A stretch of 26,338 nt of DNA, taken from positions 1-26,338 of the forward strand of contig JBHPCZ010000034.1 of NCBI GenBank assembly GCA_042573625.1, given 5' to 3'. The notes under the pieces were generated by a model, which saw only the letters and a program-made list of their open reading frames with translations, searched no databases and was not told the origin of the DNA. Origin of the DNA: JBHPCZ01 sp042573625 (GTDB lineage Bacteria > Desulfobacterota > Desulfobacteria > Desulfobacterales > UBA11574). This document shows, piece after piece, positions 1 to 6,450 of this stretch. Position numbers and translations under genes: made by a program. Every line of letters starts with the position of its first letter. The stretch's first letter is position 1.

Positions 1-12
1 TCCCTGCGCTAG

Positions 13-61
13 GCTTTTCACCTTTCACCTTTCACTTTTTACCTTTAACCTATATCCCATA
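13..61 (+). repeat. Degenerate 7-nt repeat array
   Basis: Seven consecutive 7-nt units read in one phase, such as ACCTTTC twice in a row and then ACTTTTT and ACCTTTA. Sequence drifts but the 7-nt phase does not slip. This is the same repeat class as the arrays just upstream of the genes starting at 1712, 10727, 14338 and 18255. No coding potential seen. Confidence 0.75.
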
Positions 62-313
62 ATTCATTTATTTCTCGACAAATTATAACGTTCAATATAT
101 GAATTTTGTTCAACTTTGAACATAAAGCTGATATGTATCCCTATGAATGCCGATTGCATATTTCATACGGTTCACTCGCCACACCAACAACCCGTTTTTT
201 GCATCAAAGTTTATCCGTAATCCATTAATTTCTTGACAAATTGTCTCGTTCGGTGTATGAAAGATGTTCAACTTTGAACAAATCAACGCACTTTTATCGG
301 TTTTAAATACCAC
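61..313 (-). pseudogene. Degenerate tandem duplication with possible coding remnant
   Basis: Two copies of a 62-nt segment lie 158 nt apart (61-122 and 219-280), with 50 of 62 positions identical. Read on the minus strand, one copy lies in a 67-codon open frame (110-313). The other copy, aligned to it, carries several stop codons, so a repeated or duplicated coding segment appears to have decayed. I do not recognise the protein. On the plus strand the second copy contains a sigma70-like TTGACA, 17-nt spacer, TATGAA (233-261), which may be chance. Confidence 0.35.
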
Positions 314-370
314 CCATAAAAAAGAGGCGGCTTTATAATATTCCTGAAAGGGTCTTACATTAATCTCTCA

Positions 371-406
371 CCCCGGTTAAATAGCTTTCAGATTTAACAG
401 GGCAGG
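371..406 (-). repeat. 36-nt hairpin element H1
   Basis: Reverse-oriented 36-nt hairpin. On the minus strand it begins CCTGCCC and ends CGGGG, with stem arms GTTAAAT and ATTTAAC. Its loop is nearly identical to that of the outer element at 14091-14199. It splits the left terminal repeat of the cassette that follows (CTCA before it, CAGAGGTCACAGAG after it), so it looks like an insertion into that terminus. Confidence 0.75.
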
Positions 407-659
407 CAGAGGTCACAGAGCACTCAGAGTTTTTTTGATGAGAATCCTTGAGAAGGAGGATTCTCATCAACCGCTAACGCGTTGCGTATTTGATATGATT
501 TACCTAGTAGCGCTTATTTGCTTACGTCCAAATTAATCTGCCGAAGGCTCAATGTTTTGCCTGATTTTTCCTCTCAAAAAATCAGGAAAAGATAATCTTT
601 ACCCCTGTGGCCTCTGCGGGCTCGAGCGATCCCGATTTATCGGAGAGCGGGCGAGAGAT
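407..659 (+). mobile_element. CACAGAG-type cassette remnant without gene (A1)
   Basis: Left end has the CAGAGGTCACAGAG motif. It is followed by a perfect 13-bp hairpin (435-447 with 458-470). A second hairpin lies near the right end (560-569 with 577-586, CCTGATTTTT arm). The right end carries the CTCGAGCGA ... GAGCGGGCGAGAG block shared with the cassettes at 2771, 4249 and 5890. No GxxExxY reading frame remains inside. By comparison with the 4249-4833 copy this is a gene-less derivative of the same element. Confidence 0.65.
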
Positions 660-689
660 CAAAAAACGTTCGAAGAAATAAAACACCGC

Positions 690-1250
690 ATGAATATTTC
701 CAAAAAAGACTTCCAGGTACTAGAAGCCCTGGACAGCCAGGAGATCACCACTCAACGGCAGCTATCCGAGCAGGCCGGCATCAGCCTGGGACAGGTAAAC
801 TACGTCCTCAAGAGCCTTCTGGAAAAGGGCCTGGTCAAGATCGGCAATTTCAGAAAAAGCCCAAAAAAGATCGGCTACGCGTATCTCCTGACCCCGAAAG
901 GCATCGAAGCCAAGTCAAGAATAGCCGCCGGATTTGTCGTTTCCAAATTAAAGGAATACAACCGCCTTCGACTCAAGATTACGGAAAAATTGGCCGACAT
1001 TGAACAAAAAGGCCATATTTCCATCATTTTTGTAGGACCTGAAATTGTTAGGGAATTTGTCGATTCCATCATTGAAGAGAACCGGTTGAAGCTGAATCTG
1101 GTCGGCCACTGCAATAGCTGGCAGGAGCTTAAAGAATACTCACCGGAATCTTTTGATATTGCTGTTCTATTTGATGGTAACACCGTCGGAATAAGGAAAA
1201 TTAAAGAAGAAACAGAAATTCACAAAGATAAATTGGTGCCGCTCTGGTAG
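690..1250 (+). CDS. EPS-associated MarR-type winged-helix regulator
   Basis: Predicted transcriptional regulator of the EPS-associated MarR family, 186 aa. The N-terminal ~100 residues are a winged-helix domain: the stretch QLSEQAGISLGQVNYVLKSL reads as the recognition helix-turn-helix, followed by LLEKGLVKIGNF and the wing segment GYAYLLTPKGI. I chose ATG 690. The frame stays open upstream to 552, but residues encoded at 552-689 come from the right end of the repeat cassette, which recurs elsewhere as non-coding DNA. Family members are usually near 100 aa; this one has an extra ~80-residue C-terminal part with alternating beta/alpha pattern (ISIIFVGPEIV ... LNLVGHCN ... DIAVLFDG) that could be a small Rossmann-like sensor, which is inference. 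Its position ahead of the sugar genes suggests control of the polysaccharide locus. Confidence 0.85.
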   Translation: MNISKKDFQVLEALDSQEITTQRQLSEQAGISLGQVNYVLKSLLEKGLVKIGNFRKSPKKIGYAYLLTPKGIEAKSRIAAGFVVSKLKEYNRLRLKITEKLADIEQKGHISIIFVGPEIVREFVDSIIEENRLKLNLVGHCNSWQELKEYSPESFDIAVLFDGNTVGIRKIKEETEIHKDKLVPLW

Positions 1251-1257
1251 GACAAGT

Positions 1258-1405
1258 ACGGGGTTCGGGGGGCAGGTGCCAGGGTTCAGGGATCGGGGAT
1301 CAGGGGACAGAAGGCCCCGGTTAAACAAAAGAAAATACGGGTTTAACTGGGCAAGCAGAGGACAGAGGCCGGTAAAGAGTGAGGAGTAAGGAGTAAGCAG
1401 AGAAA
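1258..1405 (-). repeat. 7-nt repeat array interrupted by hairpin element
   Basis: Units such as TCAGGGA and TCGGGGA run in a constant 7-nt phase from 1258 to 1314. They resume at 1356 after hairpin element H2, with the phase exactly restored if H2 is removed (unit GCAGAGG is split G / CAGAGG). A further five units occupy 1371-1405. The sequence is the reverse-complement type (CCCTGAT, CCTTCTG) of the plus-strand arrays. No gene is present between 1251 and 1711. Confidence 0.75.
1315..1355 (-). repeat. Hairpin element H2 (41 nt)
   Basis: Minus-strand element beginning CTTGCCC and ending CGGGG, with stem arms AGTTAAAC and GTTTAAC. It is 41 nt because of a longer loop. Inserted cleanly into the 7-nt array with no visible target duplication. 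Confidence 0.75.
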
Positions 1406-1426
1406 TCTGATGAGGAACTACAGTGG

Positions 1427-1684
1427 GCTCCATGCTCCCTGCTCCTAACGCTCTGCGAATGCAGGCGAGAAATTAAATAAAATAGCAGCCAAATCAGTAT
1501 GTTATGATACATCTTTAGATGTAACTCAGGCGGCGGAGCTGTATAAACAGGGTTCGGGGATCAGGTGCCAGGGTTCAGGAAATAGAAGGCATAAGTTATG
1601 AGAGGACTGACTGTGCACGGGACTCCTTGCTCTATGCTCCTTGCTCCCTGCTCTTTACCTTTAACTTTTTACCTTTCAACAAAA
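1427..1684 (+). repeat. Mixed 7-nt arrays upstream of the dehydratase gene
   Basis: Three short arrays: 1427-1454 (GCTCCAT type), 1547-1581 (TCAGGTG type, opposite orientation) and 1622-1684 (GCTCTAT type drifting to ACCTTTA type). Between them, 1461-1550 holds a short open stretch resembling an N-terminal protein piece (YDTSLDVTQAAELYK), possibly an acetyltransferase or antitoxin remnant; too short to assign. The last array ends 27 nt before the next start codon. Confidence 0.65.
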
Positions 1685-1711
1685 CTACAAAAATCATAAA
1701 AACAAGGTATT

Positions 1712-2749
1712 ATGATGAACAACAAACGAATCCTGGTCACCGGCGCCTGCGGCACCGTCGGCAGGGAGCTGGTTCGGCAGCTGCTCGAGGATTACCGGGT
1801 AGCGGAGCTCACAGCGATCGACAACAACGAAACCGATCTCTTTCTCCTGGAGCAAAAATTCCAAAAGCACGCCCAGGCATCCTTTTTTCTGGGCGACGTC
1901 CGAGACAGCGGGAAATTACACCGAGTCATGAAAGGGATTGATGTGGTTTTTCACGCCGCCGCCTTTAAACATGTCCTTCTTTGCGAACGGTCCCCTTTTG
2001 AGGCCGTACAGACCAACATCATCGGCGTACAAAATATCATCTACGCCGCCATCGAAAATAACGTGGAACGCGTCATTTTCACCAGCTCGGACAAGGCTGT
2101 CAATCCAACAAATGTCATGGGCACCTCCAAACTGATGGGCGAGCGTTTGATGACAGCAGCCAACAGCAGGTTGCGAGCGACAGGGCCGATTTTTGCATCA
2201 ACCCGCTTTGGCAATGTATTGGGTTCACGGGGTTCGGTCATTCCAGTTTTCCGGTCACAGATCCGCCTCGGCGGACCGGTGACCCTCACCGACCCGGGAA
2301 TGACACGCTTCATCATGAGCATCAAGGAGGCGGTTCAACTGGTTATCGATTCCGCCCATATTATGCTCGGCGGAGAAGTCTTTGTCACCAAGATGCCGGT
2401 GATCCGCATCCAGGACCTTGCAGAGGTCATGATAAATGAACTGGCGCCGGCCTACGGATATTCCCCCGAAGAAATCCCCGTTAAAACCATCGGGGTAAAA
2501 CCCGGGGAAAAAATGTACGAAGAATTATTGAACATCGAAGAGACGAGACGGTCTTGGGAACTCAAAAGATATTTCGCGGTTCTGCCCGCGTTCACCCATA
2601 TTTATCGCGACATTAATTATGAATACCCGGATGTGCGATCAAAAGAGGTGAGCAACCCGTATCACTCTGAAAATGAAACCCCTCTGTCAAAAGATCAGCT
2701 GACCGCGTTTCTCAGGGAAAACAGCCTTCTTGACGCCCACGGCGCGTAA
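1712..2749 (+). CDS. Inverting UDP-HexNAc 4,6-dehydratase-like SDR
   Basis: Predicted cytoplasmic nucleotide-sugar dehydratase of the CapD/WbpM/PseB (Polysacc_synt_2) group, 345 aa, probably acting on UDP-GlcNAc to give a 4-keto-6-deoxy intermediate. NAD-binding TGACGTVG lies at residues 10-17. The active-site block TSSDKAVNPTNVMGTSK is at 124-140. The usual YxxxK tyrosine is replaced by Met136 ahead of Lys140, the SMK arrangement known for WbpM-type enzymes, so this is probably not an active-site lesion. The protein has only the soluble catalytic domain and lacks the membrane segments of long WbpM/CapD forms. Start ATG 1712 follows AACAAGG; a second Met comes directly after it. Substrate is inferred from family only. 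Confidence 0.88.
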   Translation: MMNNKRILVTGACGTVGRELVRQLLEDYRVAELTAIDNNETDLFLLEQKFQKHAQASFFLGDVRDSGKLHRVMKGIDVVFHAAAFKHVLLCERSPFEAVQTNIIGVQNIIYAAIENNVERVIFTSSDKAVNPTNVMGTSKLMGERLMTAANSRLRATGPIFASTRFGNVLGSRGSVIPVFRSQIRLGGPVTLTDPGMTRFIMSIKEAVQLVIDSAHIMLGGEVFVTKMPVIRIQDLAEVMINELAPAYGYSPEEIPVKTIGVKPGEKMYEELLNIEETRRSWELKRYFAVLPAFTHIYRDINYEYPDVRSKEVSNPYHSENETPLSKDQLTAFLRENSLLDAHGA

Positions 2750-2770
2750 CACGAAGCAAAAAACATTTAC

Positions 2771-3047
2771 CTCACACAGAGTTCACAGAGCCGCAGAGTT
2801 TTTTAACGGAATTTTTGAGAGGAAAATTCAGTTAAAACTGCAATCCCGCTTCAGCGGGAAATTATTATGGATATAAACCATCTTTCATCAAGCATTATTA
2901 CTGCAAGACGGAATCATCCGAATTATAAATAATCTTGCATCAGCTGATCCTTTGCACTGATTTTTCCTGCTCAAAAAATCAGGCAAAATAATTAAAATCT
3001 CAGTGATCTCTGTGAGCTCGAGCGACCAACGGGAGCGGGCGAGAGAT
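2771..3047 (+). mobile_element. CACAGAG-type cassette, internally deleted (A2)
   Basis: Left terminal motif CACACAGAGTTCACAGAG at 2773-2790. Then come a left hairpin (2803-2835), a CCCGCT/AGCGGG hairpin (2845-2858), the start of a GxxExxY gene, its end, a right hairpin (2957-2982) and the right terminal block (CTCTGTGAGCTCGAGCGA ... GCGGGCGAGAGAT). The layout matches the intact cassette at 4249-4833 but lacks most of the gene. Confidence 0.75.
2867..2960 (+). pseudogene. GxxExxY gene remnant with internal deletion
   Basis: The first 11 codons (MDINHLSSSII) match the intact GxxExxY gene at 4345. The sequence then jumps to a segment homologous to its last ~20 codons (DGIIRIINNL in a different frame). 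About 300 nt are missing, including the GxxExxY motif and the nuclease-like core. The resulting frame stops after 21 codons. Confidence 0.8.
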
Positions 3048-3087
3048 AAAAAATATATTTAATACGGAAATTCAGCAGACAAAACTC

Positions 3088-4236
3088 ATGAAAATATTAA
3101 TTCTCGGCGGTGACGGATACCTCGGCTGGCCGACAGCCATGCACCTGACAGCCAGGGGCCACCAGGTGGCGGTAGCGGACAGCTACCTGAGACGAAATAT
3201 TTGCAGTGAAGAAGGAGTGGAACCTCTTTTTCAAGTGCCCGACCTCCATGAACGGACCCGGCTCTGGGAATCGATTTCCGGCTGCCCCATTCCGGTTTTC
3301 ATCGGGAACCTTGTAGAGTGGGACTTTGTTTCCGAAGTGTTTGGCAAGTTTACCCCGGATACCATCATTCACTATGCCGAACAGCCGGCCGCCCCGTATT
3401 CCATGTTGAATCGCCGCGCCGCCACCCTCACCCTTCATAACAACCTGATGGTAACAGCCAACGTTATTTTCGCGGTCCAGGAGTTCTGTCCTGATGCGCA
3501 CATCGTCAAAATCGGAACCATGGGCGAATACGGAACACCCAACATCGACATTGAAGAAGGGTGGATCGAAATCGATCACAAGGGCCGGAAGGACAAATTT
3601 ATCTTTCCTCGCCAGGCCGGCTCTCTGTATCACACCACCAAGATCATGGATACGGACCTTCTCTGGTTTTATGTGAGAATGTGGGGCCTCAGGGTGACCG
3701 ACCTGATGCAGGGGCCGGTTTACGGTCTCATTACCGAGGAAAATGAAAAAGACGATCAGCTCTTTCCCTTTTTCAATTACGACGAGCTTTTTGGCACCGT
3801 CATCAACCGATTTATCGTCCAGGCGGTCGCCGGATATCCGTTGACCGTGTACGGTAAAGGCGGCCAAACCCGCGGGTATCTGGACATCAGGGACACCCTG
3901 CAATGCGTGCGCCTTTCGGTTGAAAACCCCGCAGAACCCGGAGAACTCCGCATTTTCAATCAGTTCGTGGAAACCTTTTCCGTGAATGACCTGGCTGAAC
4001 GGGTCCGGAAGGTCGCAAACCGGCTCGGCCAAAAGGCCACGATACAGTCTGTGGAAAATCCGCGCAAAGAGGCCGAAGATCATTATTACAATCCTGTACA
4101 CACCGGCCTGCTGGATCTTGGCCTCAAGCCCCATTATTTAACCGATGAGGTTCTGGCCCAGATGATCGAAACCGTTCTGCTTCACAAGGACAAGATCAAC
4201 AAAGATATCATTTTCCGAGGAGTAAAGTGGCGCTAA
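3088..4236 (+). CDS. sqdB: UDP-sulfoquinovose synthase (SQD1/SqdB type)
   Basis: SDR-family enzyme, 382 aa, predicted to convert UDP-glucose and sulfite to UDP-sulfoquinovose in the cytoplasm. It closely follows plant SQD1 from memory: GGDGYLGWPTAMHL at the N-terminal NAD site (residues 8-20), EQPAAPYSM (98-106), then GTMGEYGTPNIDIEEG (143-158). Also present are YHTTK (181-185) and VYGKGGQTRGYLDIRDT in the second half. Thr144, Tyr181 and Lys185 correspond to the SQD1 catalytic Thr145, Tyr182 and Lys186. No sulfolipid glycosyltransferase (SqdX/SQD2) is nearby. In an O-antigen locus the product is therefore more likely used for a surface glycan than for sulfolipid; that use is inference. Start ATG 3088 matches the expected N-terminus. 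Confidence 0.92.
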   Translation: MKILILGGDGYLGWPTAMHLTARGHQVAVADSYLRRNICSEEGVEPLFQVPDLHERTRLWESISGCPIPVFIGNLVEWDFVSEVFGKFTPDTIIHYAEQPAAPYSMLNRRAATLTLHNNLMVTANVIFAVQEFCPDAHIVKIGTMGEYGTPNIDIEEGWIEIDHKGRKDKFIFPRQAGSLYHTTKIMDTDLLWFYVRMWGLRVTDLMQGPVYGLITEENEKDDQLFPFFNYDELFGTVINRFIVQAVAGYPLTVYGKGGQTRGYLDIRDTLQCVRLSVENPAEPGELRIFNQFVETFSVNDLAERVRKVANRLGQKATIQSVENPRKEAEDHYYNPVHTGLLDLGLKPHYLTDEVLAQMIETVLLHKDKINKDIIFRGVKWR

Positions 4237-4248
4237 AAGGGCATTTAT

Positions 4249-4833
4249 CTCACACAGAGGTCACAGAGACGCAGAGTCTTTTAGCTGAATTTTTGAGAGG
4301 AAAATTCAGTTAAAACTACAATCCCGCTCCAGCGGGAAACTATTATGGATATAAACCATCTTTCATCAAGCATTATTAAAGCAGCTATCAATGTTCACAA
4401 AGAGCTGGGACCAGGGTTGCTTGAATCCGTGTACCAAACCTGCATGGTTATAGAGCTGAATGATATGGGAGTAAATGTCAAATCCGAAGTGGCGCTTCCC
4501 ATATCCTATCGAGGGCAAAAGATACATCAGGAAGGGTTCAGAATTGACCTTTTGGTTGAAGACACGATTATTGTCGAATTGAAGTCAGTAGAACAAGTTA
4601 AGGGTATTCATAAAAAGCAGCTCCTTACCTATTTACGCTTATCAAAAAAACCTCTCGGTTTATTAATAAATTTCAACGAAATTTTGCTGAAAGACGGAAT
4701 CAGCCGAATTATCAATGATCAACCGCCATCTGGACCATTGTCTTGATTTTTCCTCTCAAAAAATCAGGACAAAAGAATAATAATCTCTGTGAACTCTGTG
4801 GGCTCGAGCGACCAACGGGAGCGGGCGAGAGAT
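4249..4833 (+). mobile_element. CACAGAG-type cassette carrying GxxExxY gene (A3)
   Basis: Complete 585-nt cassette. The left end CTCACACAGAGGTCACAGAG and the right end (ATCTCTGTGAACTCTGTGG, minus strand CCACAGAGTTCACAGAG) form imperfect terminal inverted repeats. The subterminal hairpins (4281-4313 and 4742-4768) are themselves inverted copies sharing the core TTTTTGAGAGGAAAA. A CCCGCT/AGCGGG hairpin (4323-4336) stands just before the gene start. The cassette sits exactly between two sugar genes. Confidence 0.75.
4345..4746 (+). CDS. GxxExxY family protein (PD-(D/E)xK-like)
   Basis: Small protein, 133 aa, of the GxxExxY family. The name motif is GLLESVY at residues 24-30. A PD-(D/E)xK nuclease-like core can be read: Asp68 in FRIDLLVED, then Glu78 and Lys80 in VELKS. 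Function is unknown; the family is often multicopy and found in repeat cassettes, as here, where it is the only gene between the terminal repeats. The start ATG is followed by MDINHLSSSII, which is shared with the deleted copy at 2867. No strong ribosome site is seen; a short hairpin lies 8-22 nt upstream. It has no evident role in polysaccharide synthesis. Confidence 0.85.
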   Translation: MDINHLSSSIIKAAINVHKELGPGLLESVYQTCMVIELNDMGVNVKSEVALPISYRGQKIHQEGFRIDLLVEDTIIVELKSVEQVKGIHKKQLLTYLRLSKKPLGLLINFNEILLKDGISRIINDQPPSGPLS

Positions 4834-4865
4834 AAAAAAAATAACACGCCATTAGAATTAAATTT

Positions 4866-5873
4866 ATGAAAATCTTAGTGACTGGCTCCGCCGGCTTTAT
4901 CGGCTTCCATCTGAGCAAACGCCTTTTAGACGAGGGGCATACAGTGGTGGGGCTGGACAACCTGAACGACTATTACGACGTCCAACTCAAAAAAGACCGT
5001 CTGAGCCGCCTAAAGTTTTTTAATAATTTCAATTTCGTGCTTCTGGATCTGGCAGACAGGCAGGGTATGGAACGCCTCTTTTCCGAACACCGGTTTGACA
5101 GGGTAGTAAACCTGGCGGCTCAGGCCGGTGTGCGCTACAGTCTGAAAAATCCCCACGCCTATGTGGACAGCAATGTGAGTGGATTTTTAAATGTCCTGGA
5201 AGGTTGCCGCTACAGCAAGGTGCCGCACCTCATTTTTGCTTCCAGCAGTTCGGTTTACGGGCTCAACACCCGGATGCCCTTTTCCGTTCATCACAACGTG
5301 GATCATCCCATCAGTATTTATGCGGCCACCAAAAAATCGAATGAACTGATGGCGCACACATACAGCCACCTGTATGGCCTGCCGACAACCGGCCTCAGGT
5401 TTTTCACGGTTTACGGCCCCTGGGGCAGACCCGACATGGCATATTTCCTGTTTACCCGGGCCATACTGGAAGAAAAATCCATCAAAATATTCAACAACGG
5501 CAGGATGCAGCGCGATTTTACCTATATCGATGATATTGTCGAAGGCGTTGCCAGGGTCCTGGATAAGATCCCTGACCCCGATCCTGAATGGAAGGGAGAG
5601 GCACCGGATCCGGGTACCAGCCCTGCCCCGTATCGGATTTATAACATGGGCAATAATAATCCTGTTGAGCTCATGGCATTTATTGAAACCATAGAAACAA
5701 AATTGGGCAAAACAGCCAAAAAAGAATTTCTGCCCCTGCAGCCGGGGGATGTTCCCGCAACCTATGCGGATGTGGACGACCTGATCAAGTGTGTGGGCTT
5801 CAAACCGGAAACTTCCATTGACAAAGGCATCGAAAAATTTATCGACTGGTATCTCGAATATTACAACATGTAG
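4866..5873 (+). CDS. UDP-glucuronate 4-epimerase
   Basis: Extended SDR, 335 aa, predicted to interconvert UDP-glucuronate and UDP-galacturonate in the cytoplasm. Seen: NAD motif TGSAGFIG (6-13) and DNLNDYYDVQLKKDRL (31-46), the signature region of GlcA epimerases such as CapI/LpsL. Also seen: AAQAGVRYSL (84-93), the SSSSVYG block (126-132), YAATK with Tyr152/Lys156, and GPWGRPDM. Length is typical. The motif set separates it from UDP-glucose 4-epimerase. Galacturonate would add acidic residues to the glycan. The start follows immediately after cassette A3 with no clear Shine-Dalgarno. Confidence 0.92.
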   Translation: MKILVTGSAGFIGFHLSKRLLDEGHTVVGLDNLNDYYDVQLKKDRLSRLKFFNNFNFVLLDLADRQGMERLFSEHRFDRVVNLAAQAGVRYSLKNPHAYVDSNVSGFLNVLEGCRYSKVPHLIFASSSSVYGLNTRMPFSVHHNVDHPISIYAATKKSNELMAHTYSHLYGLPTTGLRFFTVYGPWGRPDMAYFLFTRAILEEKSIKIFNNGRMQRDFTYIDDIVEGVARVLDKIPDPDPEWKGEAPDPGTSPAPYRIYNMGNNNPVELMAFIETIETKLGKTAKKEFLPLQPGDVPATYADVDDLIKCVGFKPETSIDKGIEKFIDWYLEYYNM

Positions 5874-5889
5874 CTAACTGAGTAAATTC

Positions 5890-6096
5890 GCCGCAGACCC
5901 ACACAGACAGACACAGACTTTTTGATCAGAATCCTTGACCCCGGTTAAACGATTACAGGTTTAACTGGGCAAGGGGGAGGATTCTGATCAAGTATACCTT
6001 TTCTATCGCCCTCCACTCAACGGCGATAGAAAAAATCCATCTCTGATTACTCTGTGGACTTGAGCGATCCTGATTTGTCAGGAGAGCGGGCGAGAG
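5890..6096 (+). mobile_element. Gene-less cassette with inserted hairpin (A4)
   Basis: The left end GCCGCAGACCCACACAGA is the same as that of the cassette at 7241. The right end (CTCTGTGGACTTGAGCGATCC ... GCGGGCGAGAG) is the CACAGAG type, so this looks like a hybrid. Its left hairpin has perfect 13-bp arms (5922-5934 with 5979-5991) that covary with those of A1 (GATCAG/CTGATC here, GATGAG/CTCATC there). Hairpin element H3 occupies the loop. A right hairpin lies at 5999-6033 and a small CCTGA/TCAGG hairpin at 6069-6082. No gene inside. Confidence 0.65.
5939..5974 (-). repeat. 36-nt hairpin element H3
   Basis: Exactly 36 nt; minus strand begins CCTTGCCC and ends CGGGG, with stem arms AGTTAAAC and GTTTAAC. 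It lies in the loop of the A4 left hairpin. The unoccupied counterpart is the loop at 448-457. Confidence 0.8.
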
Positions 6097-6110
6097 CCTA
6101 ATTCTATTAA

Positions 6111-6227
6111 GTATTGATTACAACTATTGGACAATAGTACTCACCTCAAAGCACAGATAAAAAGAATGGTTTTAAATTTGCCCGAAGGGCATGACGATTA
6201 ATATCTGGCCGGCGTCGGCCGGATATT
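6111..6227 (+). pseudogene. 3' remnant of a GxxExxY gene plus its hairpin
   Basis: From 6111 to 6201 the sequence matches the last ~30 codons of the gene at 7388 (shared CAAAGCACAG... through the stop at 6199-6201, ending PEGHDD). The upstream part is missing and frame-damaged. The following hairpin (6200-6227, GGCCG/CGGCC) is identical to that at 7782-7809. It is the right half of a second copy of the 7241-7839 cassette. Confidence 0.75.
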
Positions 6228-6244
6228 GTCTGCGCTTGTCCGCG

Positions 6245-6316
6245 CCTGCCCTGCCTGCCCAATGAAATGTAGGGCCTATTTCATCGGGGTGGAATGCAAA
6301 GCATATTCCTCTGGGG
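6245..6316 (+). repeat. Two nested 36-nt hairpin elements (H4 outer, H5 inner)
   Basis: The outer element is split into 6245-6253 and 6290-6316 (9 + 27 = 36 nt). Joined, it differs from the free-standing element at 12590-12625 at only two positions. The inner element, 6254-6289, is also exactly 36 nt, with arms ATGAAAT and ATTTCAT. The pair interrupts the right terminal repeat of the cassette remnant: GCTTGTCCGCG before and TGTGTCTGCGGC after, compared with the uninterrupted form at 7819-7839. Confidence 0.85.
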
Positions 6317-6361
6317 TGTGTCTGCGGCAAAAAAACAAAAGAAAAAATCCTGAATATCCTG

Positions 6362-6430
6362 CTCGCCCTGTTAAATTCGAAGCCTATTTTACCGGGGCCT
6401 GCCCCGTAGGTCCGGCAGATCGTACTGGGG
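6362..6430 (+). repeat. Two adjacent hairpin elements (H6 36 nt, H7 33 nt)
   Basis: H6 (6362-6397) begins CTCGCCC and ends CCGGGG, with arms TTAAAT and ATTTTA. It is followed without a gap by H7 (6398-6430), which begins CCTGCCCC and ends ACTGGGG and is nearly identical to the element at 8732-8764. Together they separate ATATCCTG from TAAATCCTGTC, which would otherwise be a continuous ATCCTG-type repeat. Confidence 0.75.
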
Positions 6431-6450
6431 TAAATCCTGTCTAAAAAAAC

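Noticed and set aside
233..261. Sigma70-like promoter TTGACA-17-TATGAA
   Set aside because: It lies within a degenerate duplicated segment, 430 nt from the next gene, and the other copy of the repeat lacks a matching -35. Chance is likely.
552..689. Upstream extension of the MarR-type gene as coding sequence
   Set aside because: The DNA is the right end of a repeat cassette also found in non-coding places (2983-3047, 4770-4833), so ATG 690 is preferred.
3097..4134. Long open frame (345 codons) on the minus strand
   Set aside because: It lies entirely opposite the well-supported sqdB gene, shows no recognisable domain, and is explained by the codon use of that gene.
6226..6444. 72-codon open frame over hairpin elements
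   Set aside because: It consists of hairpin repeats and a cassette end; the Cys/Pro-rich product is an artefact of repeat sequence.
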